Assembly (NCBI GenBank): GCA_965153455.1
Contig: OZ234499.1
Location: forward strand, 1,736,001-1,800,000
Length of the DNA stretch: 64,000 nt
Direction: 5' to 3'
From: Sphagnum compactum
Taxonomy: Eukaryota; Bryophyta; Sphagnopsida; Sphagnales
Position 1 is the first letter of the stretch; each line of letters begins with the position of its first letter. The translations under genes were made by a program, and so were the position numbers. The notes under the pieces were generated by a model. It was not told the origin of the DNA, did not search any database, and saw nothing but the letters and a program-made list of their open reading frames with translations. Below, in pieces: positions 35,900-47,336 of this stretch.

Positions 35900-36411
35900 A
35901 TGTCTCTTAGTTGGTCAAACTTCCTTATTGCATGAGAGATTTAGTAATCACAAGGGTCAAATTGTCAACAATTTCCTTTTCAACAACATGTTGCAATGTG
36001 AGGAGGACATACCTTCTTTTCCATGCCTACATCACATACACATCAATTGAAATCTATGATTTCTTTATCAATAGTAGTAGCTTCATCAACACTAAAAAAA
36101 AATAAACCTTGCCCAAAACATTACATTTTGAGATTTTCTCAACATTTGGTCACACATCAATGTGTAATCTCCCAACCAACCCCATAAGACTAATGGTTCT
36201 TGGGATAATTGAATACATTAACTATACACAACCTTTGCATTGTAGTGCAATCATTTATGGGGCAATCATGTTTGAACAAATGAAAAATTAGAACAAAGTA
36301 GATCATTTTCTTTTTTTCAATAATTGCATCATGAGCAACTTGTTGCAACAATATTTCAAGACCTTGAGCAAAATACAACTTTTCATTAACAACATGAGTG
36401 TTGATTTTCAA
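35900..36411 (-). pseudogene. Decayed hAT-like transposase fragment
   Basis: The minus strand reads, through several stops, a protein that parallels the hAT transposase at 44663-46458. VNVFNYPKNH corresponds to LQFLDVKDFPRTH, GWEITH to NWEMAS, and FFFSVDEATTID to SLSCDEVTVLGQ. The same spacing between these landmarks in both copies supports homology. The segment covers only the N-terminal part of the catalytic region and is in the opposite orientation to the 44.7-kb copy. It is non-functional. Confidence 0.6.
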
Positions 36412-37729
36412 AATATTTCTCTCCTTTTTTTTACCTTAGCATGGCTACCAAAACTTTGTGACAACATGCATGCTTTCATAAAGAATCCAACTTAGGATCT
36501 AATAACTTCTGTTTGCTTTCAATCCAAGTGCACATTTTGCATCAAACTTGAACAACTTTGCCATGAAAACCTAGAACAAACTTTGCTTAAAGCAATTTTA
36601 CTACTTAGGTACCTTGAAAATGCTTATTCAACTCATAAGTTTTCTTTCGTTGCTTTGTAATCTCAAGGTTTTGTGCTGCAATAATAGGGTCCAAAACAAC
36701 ACATTCAAAGTTCACAACATCAGGAATAGGTAAAAGTAAATTAAAAACTAAAGTTTTTGTGACATTGTTTTTTACTTCTTAACCACAAAAACTATGTGAA
36801 GGTTCCAAATTTTGATTACAAAAGCTTCATGAAATTCCCAATTGTTGATTTTAAAACTTGCAAAAGGTCCGTGAACACCCTTATTCAAAAAACCTCATGA
36901 AAGTTTCAAAAATCAACATCAAAAGGCCCATGGTGGTTTCAACCCTAAACTTTGGAATTGTGAAGATGATGAAATCTTGACAAAATAAACTTAACCTCTA
37001 AACTTGCAAATTGAACATAAATTTTGAAACATAAACAAAAGCACAACATTTTGAAACATTATAATTGCACAATCCACAGGTAAGGAAATTTCTCTCAAGT
37101 CTGTTGTTACTTAATAATGCAAATTTCGAATTCAACAATGAACTTGCAAAGTTGGAAACAAACCCATGATCCATTTTTTAACAAGTGTTGTCAAGCTTCA
37201 AGGCTTTATGTTCACCTTATAACACCAATTAATAACAAGTTCTTGAGGGATCAAATGGACATTACAAATTTTTCGAGGCATCATGATGGGGTGGCAAACA
37301 CAATAGGTTGACAAATCCAACAAACATTTGTTCAATTCAAACAGTGAGATATTTCAAGAAGAAAATGATTTTAATGCAAATGGGAAAAGATGTTGTGTTG
37401 GTTTGGTGAAAACCTTTTCATTTTGCTTCAGAACATTTGGTTCCTTTATTTCCCACCATGGTCCAAATGGCACCTAGAGATCAATGATGTGGTTTAATTT
37501 CCCATAACCTACATCCCACAATTCCACAATTGTGGTGGATTTCACAAATGAACCATTTAAGAAAAAATCTATTGTACACAATTCACAAGGGTGTTATCAC
37601 AAATCAATGAACAAATTTGTTTACTTTGTTTCAAAGGACTATAATCCATCTACCAAAAATAACTTTTTCATAGAAAATAATTTTTTCACAAAATAATTTT
37701 TTAATCATTACTTTTGCTCAATATATCAC
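36412..37729. other. no gene seen
   Basis: AT-rich non-genic sequence, no recognisable family. Confidence 0.35.
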
Positions 37730-38260
37730 ATGTTATTTGTTAATCATCTTCCAATAAATATGATTTTCTAAAATGTAAGATTCTAGATTAGATTTTTGTG
37801 TTTCATCTTGAAAAATGATCACAATTTAAAATCATTCCAAAACATGTCTAACTACTTTTAGGTTTATTCTTTTTTAGTATAAGTTACAACTTTGTTTTAG
37901 ACACCATTTACATTGCATCACATTTACATGTCATAAAAGACTCATGAACATCAATTAACCCAAAAATTTAATTTTTTTGAAAAAACATCAAAATATAGAT
38001 TCCTTATATTTTGAGTGCTTTCTAATTATTCATATTATTACAAAAAAATTCAGCATCAAAAAGTTTGTATATTATGAAAATTAAAGGCCCTTTGTAAAAC
38101 TAGTAATGTTTGATGGAACACATGTTCAACTTTAAAGGTTCTTTGTTCAAATCCAAACTCAAAATCAATAGATCCAATGGTTCAATTTAGATTTCTCAAC
38201 ATTCAAATTAATCATAAAGCATAACTTGCCATGATCAACATGTTATAAAAGGGGCACCAC
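37730..38260. repeat. Diverged copy of the 520-1070 repeat
   Basis: It shares, in order and orientation, AAAAATGATCACAATTTAAA, GTATAAGTTACAACTT, a TTACATGTCATAAAAGACTC-like stretch, GGCCCTTTGTAAAA and CTTGCCATGATCA with bases 520-1070. It is AT-rich and non-coding; the element type is unknown. A short TATA/GATATA microsatellite follows at 38266-38297. Confidence 0.55.
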
Positions 38261-41200
38261 ATAGGCATATATATATATATAGATATAGATATATAAAAGA
38301 GTGTAGTTTTGAACGTGATTTGACATGGTTTTTGGTTCGATATTTCACGTTTTTACTCACAAGCCCTTGCAAGGAACCTTTTGGTGAAATTTTGCACAAA
38401 AAAAGGATTCATGGCACCAAAACTTGCATTTAATGTTTGAATGACTAATTCCAATCTTGTTTCGTTTTTTACCCTTCACAAATTTTGCTTCATTGAAACG
38501 GAAGCAATAAGACTTTTGCAAATAATATATATAAATTTCCATGCAAAATTTGTTTACGTTCCATTTTGATATTTTGACAATAAAATCAAAGGTGCAACAA
38601 ATTATATGTATAAAAATATGTTAACTTGGGAAGATTAAGAACATTTCTCAAAAAGCCAACATCAATCGCATTGCAATTCTTTCATAGCCTTATCAATTTA
38701 AGCTAATCTCACATTTTTATTAAAAGAGCTTAAATTTGACACACCTTGAAAATGCAAACATATGTGTTCACTACCATCAACAAATAGTGAATCTAATACA
38801 TGAGCCTTACATTCATTGATTACATGGCAACATGCACTATGAAAATGTAGTGAATCAAACAAGAAAGCGTCAGAGCATGAAATAGGAGCAAGAAGAACAT
38901 GAAACAAGAATATGAAAAAACAAGAAGAACATGAACATGGAGCAATAATGCGAGAACACAAGAACAACACAAGGGAACAAAAGAAAGAAAATGAAGGAGT
39001 AGTCCAACTTGATGAAATAAGAGTGAAATAGAGTGAGAAGGTCACCATGGAAAATAAATTAAAGTGCAACATATGACAAACTTGCAAGCAAAGAAAGAAA
39101 AATAAATTAATTAATGAATAATAAATAAACAAAGAGGAAAAAAGGAAAAAACACTGAAAAAATAAAATAAATCACAAATAAAACAAAGGAGAGTGAACTT
39201 TTGATCTTGTGGAGATGCCACCTCTACGAGATAATCATTAGATGCTGGTTAGGCATTGCCTTAAACCCTAAATCTCATAGAATCCTGAAACACTAGTTTA
39301 CTAGCCCTATACTCTTGATTTAAACCCTACTTACCATAATCCTATACCTAGGTCTTGCCCGCCCTACTTACCCTAATCCCATAAACTCATAACCTTAAAA
39401 ATTAAACCCAAGTATTCACATTTTATACTACTTGAGTATTAGAAATATTTGTCGAGTTGCTAATTCTCACTCATCAAAGAATAGACAGGGTAAATATGAA
39501 GGTGAGTATCACAGATTGCAATACCCCTTGATTTTGAGAGGACTTGAAACCTAGCTGGTCATTACACCATTTGTGATATGCGCCCAACGTTGAATTGGAC
39601 TTTGAACTTACAACTATGCACAAGATATGGGGGTGTAACGTGGAGATGGTCTGATTTGATGAGGTTGTCGGTGGTGTACATTTTGCCAGATTTCGAGACT
39701 GCATGCATTGATGAGTGTAATGGTGTTGTTGAAGGACAATGGGTTGCATTTGAATAGTATGCTACAGTTGGTCAGACTGTGTATTCATAGCCATCCACCT
39801 ACCTTATAAATAACTCTCACTTGCAATCACATTCACCCTCAAGTCCAAAACATGGGATGCCAATCAAACTCAAATCAAATAGCGAGAATTGACACAATCC
39901 ATAACAGCTCTTGTGATTTTGCTCTACACTTTGTGCTAGCAATTTTTATTTTTATTTTTTGAAATGTGGAATCTGGATGTTTGGGAAGACAAAAGTTTGA
40001 AAATAAATAGCATTGGAAGGAGTGGGTTGTCAATGTTGTTAGCCAAGGTTAACCAGATCTGCACAAAGGCATACTCTTCTATGTCGGATGAAGTTCCTTG
40101 AGGAGCTTGATACATTTCTTAGCGTTGAATATATTGCAATGGGAACATTCAGAAACTGGGCAAAAGCATTCGGAAAGTATCCCCAGGGACTCCTTCTGGA
40201 GCTTTGCAGAACACTGAGGTTTAATTCTTCAGCAGTGGATTAGAATGATCTGCTGAAATGTGTTAACCAGCTTGCTTGCACTAAATTGAAATTCAAGAAC
40301 TGGGATAAACACACCTGGAGTTGTAGAACTCTGCAAGGTCACCTTATAATTCATGCTGAATCTATTGTAGTATGTTGGAAGTATGCCTACTTGATAGGCA
40401 TTTCCCCTTTCCTGTGATTGGGATTCTGCTGAACCCATGAGTGATGACCATTGCCAACCAAGTTTCTAGGATGAGGAAAAAGCATGTCATTAGAGGTTCA
40501 GATTGTGTAATTGGATTGTCTTTCAACCTCGATTGTAGGATGACCATCCCCAGAAGTAAAAATGACATTGCAGCAGACTGCTAAGGACAACTCTCATAAT
40601 TGACTAACTCTGGGAATTCCATGGAATTGTTACCTCTCTCAATGTCTAGTCCATGAAGAGGATTACATCGCTCCTCAATGATGTGCTAAACAAAGAAGCT
40701 GGATCCATGGCAAGAGATCTTACAATGTGCAAGTGCAAGGTTATAGTGAATGAGATAGCTGGGGTCTGGTGATGCACTCCAGTGGTATCATTCTGTTGGG
40801 TTTTCAAATTATCCGAACTGCAGATTGATGCTATAAACAAAATGGAAATAGCAATTTGGTTGAATATATGGATTTGATTATGTCTGTCTGCATCTCTATA
40901 GCGAGGAGTTGCACATGATATTTTTGCTACTTGATCAAGGGATGAACTCTAGCTCAAAATCAGCAGTAGAAAAGAAAAAGGAAGAAACCATGTAGAGGGT
41001 GGGTTGTTGTCCAGAACGCTATAATTTCTTCTACACTGCTATAAAACCCTTGAAACCCTAACAGATGAAAGTCACACTAGGAAAGGAAAAAGAGTTATGG
41101 CTCACTTTTGGGATGAACCCAAACTGAAGGAGAAGGGTGAGAATGAGAAATAATGAGAAACAACACCAAATTCAGAAACCATTACCTCGACTGAACAAAA

Positions 41201-41552
41201 AATTAGAAATCTTTGTCAGAAGTTTTGGAGCTTAGGAGGCAGAAGGGAAAAGGAGGTAGAAAAGTATATCTGAGAATTTCCTTTGCAGCCGAGGTATTCT
41301 CATGGTGGGTTCACATAATGCTTATTGATATAGTTTTGGCTCACTACAAGCTTTTCCTGAGATGGGGAATCACCAGATTTTCTATCCAAGGTGTTTTGGA
41401 TGGAGAGAAAATAGCCACCAGCAAAGGCTCCTTGGCTTTCAAACTTGAACTTGCTATCTGAATTTGAACCTTGCAACTCTGTTTTTCATCAAACCAGAGT
41501 CTGTCTGGTCATCCTCCATGGGAATGATTTTTTTTCCCCCCCTCAATTTTGT
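38261..41552. other. no gene recognised
   Basis: No coding family could be identified. From about 39960 to 41200 the base composition is more balanced than the surroundings and there are short minus-strand open frames (for example near 40229-40438 and 40646-40840), so a decayed gene is possible. A purine-rich stretch with AAGAAGAACATGAA units is at about 38880-39130. Confidence 0.4.
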
Positions 41553-42060
41553 GATGTATCTCTGAATTGGGTGATCATCCATAAGAAGATTCAGCTAAAT
41601 TTGGCTATAAATGAGATATGCAAGTAAAGAAATTTAATCATCCTTCTATGTTGTTGGCTATCTACTGGAACCAGGGTTATTTCTTTTCAATTTTGTGATT
41701 TAGTCCACACTAATGATCATCCACAAGAGGCTTAGCCAAATTTGGCAATAGGTTGGAGAGGAAAGTAGAAAAAAGATTTAAGAATCCTTCTATATTTTGG
41801 CAACCTACTAGAACCTATTGTCTAAATATGATGATTTCAGAGAAAAACAAATACCCCGGATCTGGCGGCTTTGGCACATTTTTTCACAAAAAATCCTCTG
41901 TTTGAGTTGCACTTGATTTGTTTTGGTCAAGAAGGTGTGAAAATTCACCAAAACAAAAAAAACTGATTAGAACATCTTATAGAAATCTGGTGATTTTTAT
42001 TTTATTTTCTGGTTTGAAATTTGGTGATATTGGGTATTTTGTTTCCATTAAATCCATTGC
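41553..42060 (+). repeat. Two tandem copies of the AGCCAAATTTGGCTA repeat
   Basis: Copy one (41553-41685) runs from GTGATGTATCTCTGAATTGG through CAGCTAAATTTGGCTATAAA to CCTTCTATGTTGTTGGCTA. Copy two (41690-42060) runs from GTGATTTAGTCCACACTAAT through TTAGCCAAATTTGGCAATAG and ATCCTTCTATATTTTGGCAA to a TTGAAATTTGGTGATATTG stretch. Both belong to the dispersed family at 10222, 26010 and 50870. Confidence 0.6.
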
Positions 42061-42153
42061 ATAGGTTACGATGAGTGTTTCTTTTGGTGACAAGTTTTTG
42101 CCACGACATGACAAATAAAAGGGGTTGAGAAGGCCCCCAAAGGATGTTTTTGG

Positions 42154-42220
42154 GTACCTTCCGAAATGTGGAAGGCTCAGTACAGCCTGTCTGACAGGCC
42201 TTCCACATTTCGGAAGGTAC
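42154..42220. repeat. Perfect 23-base inverted repeat (hairpin)
   Basis: The left arm at 42154-42176 starts GTACCTTCCGAAATGTGG and ends AAGGC. Its exact reverse complement is at 42198-42220, with a 21-base loop. GGTACCTTCC recurs at about 42303 and 42345. It could be a transposon end, a terminator-like or small-RNA hairpin; nothing decides which. Confidence 0.85.
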
Positions 42221-42459
42221 AGTTTTCAATTACTTAAACCCTTTTCCTACTCACAGCACCGCTGGGATTTTTGCATTTTTAAGAAATAGTGACAGGCTAG
42301 CTGGTACCTTCCGCTGGTCAGAAGATCCCACTCCCGCCTGGCTGGTACCTTCCATGGCCAAAGATCCGTCTTGATGAAAACAGGTTTCTTCAGGCTGCCT
42401 GATAAAGGGACCTGAAAATACAAAGGAAAAATCCAGGCTCTGCTTTACATGTGCTTTAG

Positions 42460-42745
42460 GGGTGGGTAAAAGACATAGATCTTGCTCCAATTTCAACAGA
42501 TGTTTTTTTAAGGCTTTCGGATCATTTTGGGAGTTTTTTTTTCTGGGAGTGGGTCATAGGCACCTTCGTCTAGTTTTAACAGAAATGTTTTTGAGGCTTC
42601 TGGGGTTTTTTGGGTGGGTTATGGCTACATTGGTCCAATTTTAACACAAAATCTGTTGAGACTTTTTGGGAGTTTTTTTTGGGTGGGTCATGGGTGCCTT
42701 GGTTTGCACAAACCTAATTGTTTTTGAGGTTTTGGGTGGGTTATC
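42460..42745 (+). repeat. GGGTGGGTCATAGGTACCTTGG minisatellite, 4 units
   Basis: Imperfect units of about 65-75 bases have the pattern GTGGGTCATAGGCACCTT, a GTCTAATTTTAACAGAAAT-like middle and a TTTTTGAGGCTTTTGGG-like end. The same family is at 51235-51350, 51530-51660 and 54780-54900. Confidence 0.7.
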
Positions 42746-44662
42746 TGCAGTGTTTCTCTTATTGGCTGAAAAATGGCCAGACTTCTCTATTTACTGTAGT
42801 CCCTGACTGATTTCAGCATAAATTTATTTTTATGTTTTTGTTGAATTTTTGAAAAGTTATTTGTTATTTGTGGCCAAAAATATTTAAATTAAAATCTACA
42901 AGATATCCACTGTCAAGTTTAAACCACAGACATTAAAAGAGTTCTTAAACTTAAAATTAAGTTAGTTAAGACATACTAGACAGCAATGTTTATTTTAATG
43001 ACGAAATATCACCATATTTTGACCTCAAAAGCATAGCTCCTACCTCTAAGCTTTAAAAAAATCAATTTTTCAAAGCAAATTCGTCAAAAGGCTAGACCAA
43101 AACTTTCATTGTTCATCAATGCTCTATCCTTAAACCCTAAACCCATTCCCATAAATGGCAACTAGTTAAGGTTAGTGGACGTTAGATTGCAACAATCCGA
43201 TGCTCCATCTCGCCAATGCCCTAACTCTCTAATCCTTCTTTCATCATAAACACTTTCATTGTTTTAGTCCTAGTCATTGGTTGTTTTTGCTCGCCAAATG
43301 GGAATTCTCACCATTGTCACCTACACAACAATAGGTAGGATCGCCATAACTTAGAAGCAGATCCTTTTGTAGTTAAAAACATTAACAAAGTTAAGAGGGG
43401 ACCAAGGTGAAGCTATGAAGTTTTGAGCATTATGATTGGATTTTGGAGTTTGGAGATTCAAAGGTGAGTTATGACTTATGACTCATGAACGTTGAATTGT
43501 GTAAATAACAAGCAATGGGGAATTGGATTGAATCCTTTAGAATCCATACTTAATTCGTACTTTAAACCTTCAAGGTTTTTCTTGTACTTGTTTTCCTATT
43601 GAACATTGCAGCTTGAATGTTCACAATGCACATGTTGGAACTTGGAGTTTGAAAGCCAAGGGCTGGGTGCCGATGCTTGATAATTTCTACACACTGCACA
43701 ATGTGATGTGAACTTGAATTGTGTGTAGAGTGGAGTTTGGACTGTGCAATTGCATAATAAAGTTCAAGTTTAACGAATCCTTTTATGGAGGATCATTGAT
43801 GGAACTAGGAAGACTCCCTGGGGGCCAATGTTGGATTTTGGAGTTTGGAGCAACGCCATATGAATCGAGTTCTTCTCATGAATGTGGATTTTGCTATTGA
43901 GGTATTGTTTCTAAGTCTTTGACTCTTTCAATGATAGGAATTTTTGTTCTTCTTACCTGCTGCGTTTGAATTTTGCCTTGTGACTCATGAATCTATTGTC
44001 ATGATTTCAGTGCACTCTACACACTTTCTTGATTTTTTGTTCCTCTTACCTATGCTTGAGTAGTATGTAGTGCATTGTGCACACTTTCTTGAATTTCCAT
44101 TCCTCTTGCCTGCACTTGAGTTTTGTTTCGTAAGTCCGTCATTGTGAAACTGTGATTGATGTGGGATTAGGACCGTGATTCACGATTAACCTTAACCTAA
44201 GCCATCATGATTGTCATGAGTCTAAGACTTGTTTGGTTGCAATTAATTCAAATTAGATCATCATGAACATGAACTTTGTGATTGTTTGGGATTAGGGTTG
44301 TGTTCTTGTGTTTCTAAGTCATTTTACCTCAAGTCGAACCTAAACCATCATTGTGAATTTTCTTGGATTAGGGTTTGAGCTTAATACCTTATTGTGTTGT
44401 CGTGTTTTCAAGTTGGAGGCAGCCATTGCTGCTTAGTGTTTTATTTGTAAGCAATAATTAACACATAGTGTAAATAGCCATAGCCATTGAATATAAGTAG
44501 CTTTAGTTATTCAATGCAGGTAGAAATAATTGTTCAATCCAAGTAACCATTACTGTTCATTTACTTATGATTTAGGTTTAGGGTTGGTCAACCATTAATC
44601 CCATCACTAATCATTTTAAAAGTTTTGTCCATTTTTTGTTAAAATTATTTACCTTGTGAAAG
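42746..44662. other. no gene seen
   Basis: Non-genic. CTTAAACCCTAAACCC at about 43131-43145 is a telomere-like motif. The part next to 44663 probably includes the 5' region of the hAT element; its terminal repeat was not located. Confidence 0.35.
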
Positions 44663-46458
44663 ATGGCACCTCTATATGCAAATGTTAAGAAAGCACAATA
44701 GCTAGTCAGGTCTTTCATGGTGTTGCTACAAAAAGGAAGAAAAAAATTGGTTTAGTTTGCTATTTGTTTTCTCATGGTATCTCAGGGTAGACCTATGACA
44801 GACTATGAAAATATGAGCAACTTGTTACAATTTCTTGATGTGAAAGATTTCCCAAGAACCCATTGGTCTAATTCAGTTAATTGGGAAATGGCAAGTTATA
44901 TGCATGAACTAATGGTGAAGAAAACTAAAGATTTGGTTCAAATTGCCAAATCTATCTCCCTTTCTTGTGATGAAGTTACAGTCTTGGGTCAACAGTCGTG
45001 GGTTTCCATCCATGCATACGTGGTTGAAAATTGGCAACATACCCTTTGTTGTTATCCATGTAGTAGGTGGTTGATGGGGCCACTTCAGATAATCTAAAGA
45101 GAATTCTTGTGGATGCCATGGTTTTATATGGTGGTTTGATTCAAAAAATAATGGCATCAAAGTTTATTACATTTGGAGCTGATGGTGTCAGTGTGTTTCA
45201 GGGTGTTACAACTTGGGTCATAGTGCAGTTGAAGGACCATAATGTTCCATTCATGATTGGAATACATTGCATAAATCACCACACAAATTTGGCAGTGCAA
45301 ACTCTTTCGGAGTTGGCCATTGTGGGGAAAATTGAAGATGTGCTACAAAGCTTGTATGCCAACTTCTCTCATAGCCAAAAAAGAACTCAAGAGTTTATTG
45401 AAATGGCCAACATCGTGGAAACTAGGGGACAACGCATTCTAAGGAACATTAAGACTCAATGGATTTCTATGTTACTTCCAGCAAAAATAGTGTTAAATGA
45501 ATATAGAGCCTTGGTCCTAAAAATGCATCAAGATTCTATCACCATCTCACAAGCTACCCATAACCTTTAGCTTATGTGTGACTTGGAGGTAATGTTGGGG
45601 TTGTCTTGTTTGATGCCAATGCTTGAAGGGTTGAATGAGCTTATTATGTTCTCACAATCTCAGTAATGTTTTGTTTGTGACTTTGTTTTTGATGTGAAAC
45701 TATGCCAAGCATATTTGTACTCGTAGTACAATGGTCCCCAGTTTGTTTACATGAATGATGTGTTCACTAGATACCAAATTTTTTTGATTAGGACATTAGA
45801 TGTGGTGGCGCATGAATGGGCACCTAATTTGAACACAAGTATGGAAAACTTATGTTTTTGTATTGCTAAAATTTCCATTATGATGCACTTTCATTATTCC
45901 TAGACATTGTTCTATGTCCTGTGACTTGTTGTTTTTTTCCAACAAACTATGAATGATGTTTAACACTAGTGCTTTGAAACAACAATTAAAGTTAGGAAGG
46001 AGCTTGAGAAAAGGTTTTTTGCACAAGAGGTGATGGGTGCTTTAAGGGTGGTTTATCCAAAATATTGGTTGAAATCTTCATGTGAGGAACCTTCCCTATG
46101 CATTTGGCTCTGTCGAAAGGATTTTACTATCAACCCAAGAAGCTTGGACCAACACAAACATGGATCTCGATAGTTATTGATGTAGACATTTTGTACTTGC
46201 AATATCTCTTCTTCAAGATCACAATGGGCTATGGACTAACCCATGGATCTGAATCCTTTGTCAAGGCTTTGGAAGAAGTTGTCTTCTAATGCATTGTTAT
46301 GTGCCCGCTTCAATGAATTTACGAAGGTGGCAAAATTAGCAATGGTTCAGATTATGGGATCTGTGGAGGATGAAAGGACTTTTTCAACATTCACCTTCAT
46401 GAAGACAAGATTGCAGAACAGCTTGTGTGAGCATTTAGATTTGGTGGTTTCCATGTAA
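44663..46458 (+). pseudogene. hAT-family transposase, decayed
   Basis: This is the relic of a cut-and-paste DNA transposase. In frame from an ATG at 44663 it reads MAPLYANVKKAQ, a stop, and on to VSQGRPMTDYENMSNLLQFL. Next is the core with SLSCDEVTVLGQQSWVSIHAY (DUF659-like, with the first catalytic acidic position). After a frame change come VDGATSDNL, FGADGVSVFQGVTTW and GIHCINHHTNLAV (45067-45570, 167 residues open). At 46243-46458 the C-terminal hAT dimerisation region has GSVEDERTFSTF and LQNSLCEHLDLVV. Several stops and frame changes inactivate it, but two long open stretches remain, so it decayed recently compared with the fragment at 35900-36411. Terminal repeats and target duplication were not found. 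Confidence 0.82.
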
Positions 46459-47336
46459 GTGCAACCTTTCTACATAGTTGATACATTTCCTTATCATGAT
46501 GCCATCACAACATGGATAGACAAGAAAACACAAAAAGGTTTTTTGGCTTGAAATAGACCTTGGATCATGGCTAGTTGAGGTTCACTACACATTACATAGT
46601 GACACCAAGCACACTAGTTAAGTGGTTTTTGAATGGTTCAAATGCATTACATAGTAGTTTGATGCACAACGTTTTTTGGAAAACATCATGGCTGCCCATA
46701 TTGGTAGCTGTAGCAGTTATGACAACTTTGCACACCATTAGACCTAATTGATTTTTCATTACAATGTAAATGTTGGGCATGTTTGGCCCATTTAAAAAAG
46801 TTTTGCTGCTATCTGGATGGTATTTGCTTCATCATTTGTCCCTTTTGAACTTTTCATTTAGTTGTTGGTTGCGGCATTTTTGGTTTTCCAACTTGTAATG
46901 TGCTAGAAGTTAGAACTTGCATTTTCCAATCAATGATCATTGATGTTACGTTCATTGTTTATTGTTGTCATTGTGTGGTCATTGGTTACTTGGGAATTGG
47001 TGACCAAATGTAGGTTTAGAAGTATTTTATATCTTCAAAGAACCACAGTTTCCATGACATGTGTGGAGCAAGATCCAATATTTTGAAATGGAAAATTCAT
47101 CCCCATGAGAAGCGCATGCTCAAATGTTTTTAATTCTAGAAAAGTTTGGAAATCCAAAGGTGCAGAAGAACCAAAGTTTGTAAGCCTAGAAGACACTGAC
47201 ACAAAAAGAAGGTATTAATGAATCAGGTCATATTGAAACATATCCCAAGTACTTATGAATTACAGAGAGTTCTACACTCACACACACTCTGTTGTGAAAG
47301 TAACCTCACATATGCAGAACTGGAGTTGTAATTGGC
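46459..47336. other. no gene seen; 3' flank of FLA
   Basis: Non-genic. It separates the hAT relic from the stop codon of the FLA gene, so its right part should hold the FLA 3' UTR on the minus strand. No polyadenylation site was assigned. Confidence 0.4.

Noticed and set aside
38698-39132. 144-residue minus-strand open frame with hydrophobic and Ser/Cys-rich sequence
   Set aside because: It is produced by a purine-rich, AAGAAGAACATGAA-type sequence; no start context or domain, and composition suggests chance.
40229-40840. Possible minus-strand gene from two short open frames
   Set aside because: No domain recognised, no joinable frame or convincing splice signals; kept only as an unassigned region.
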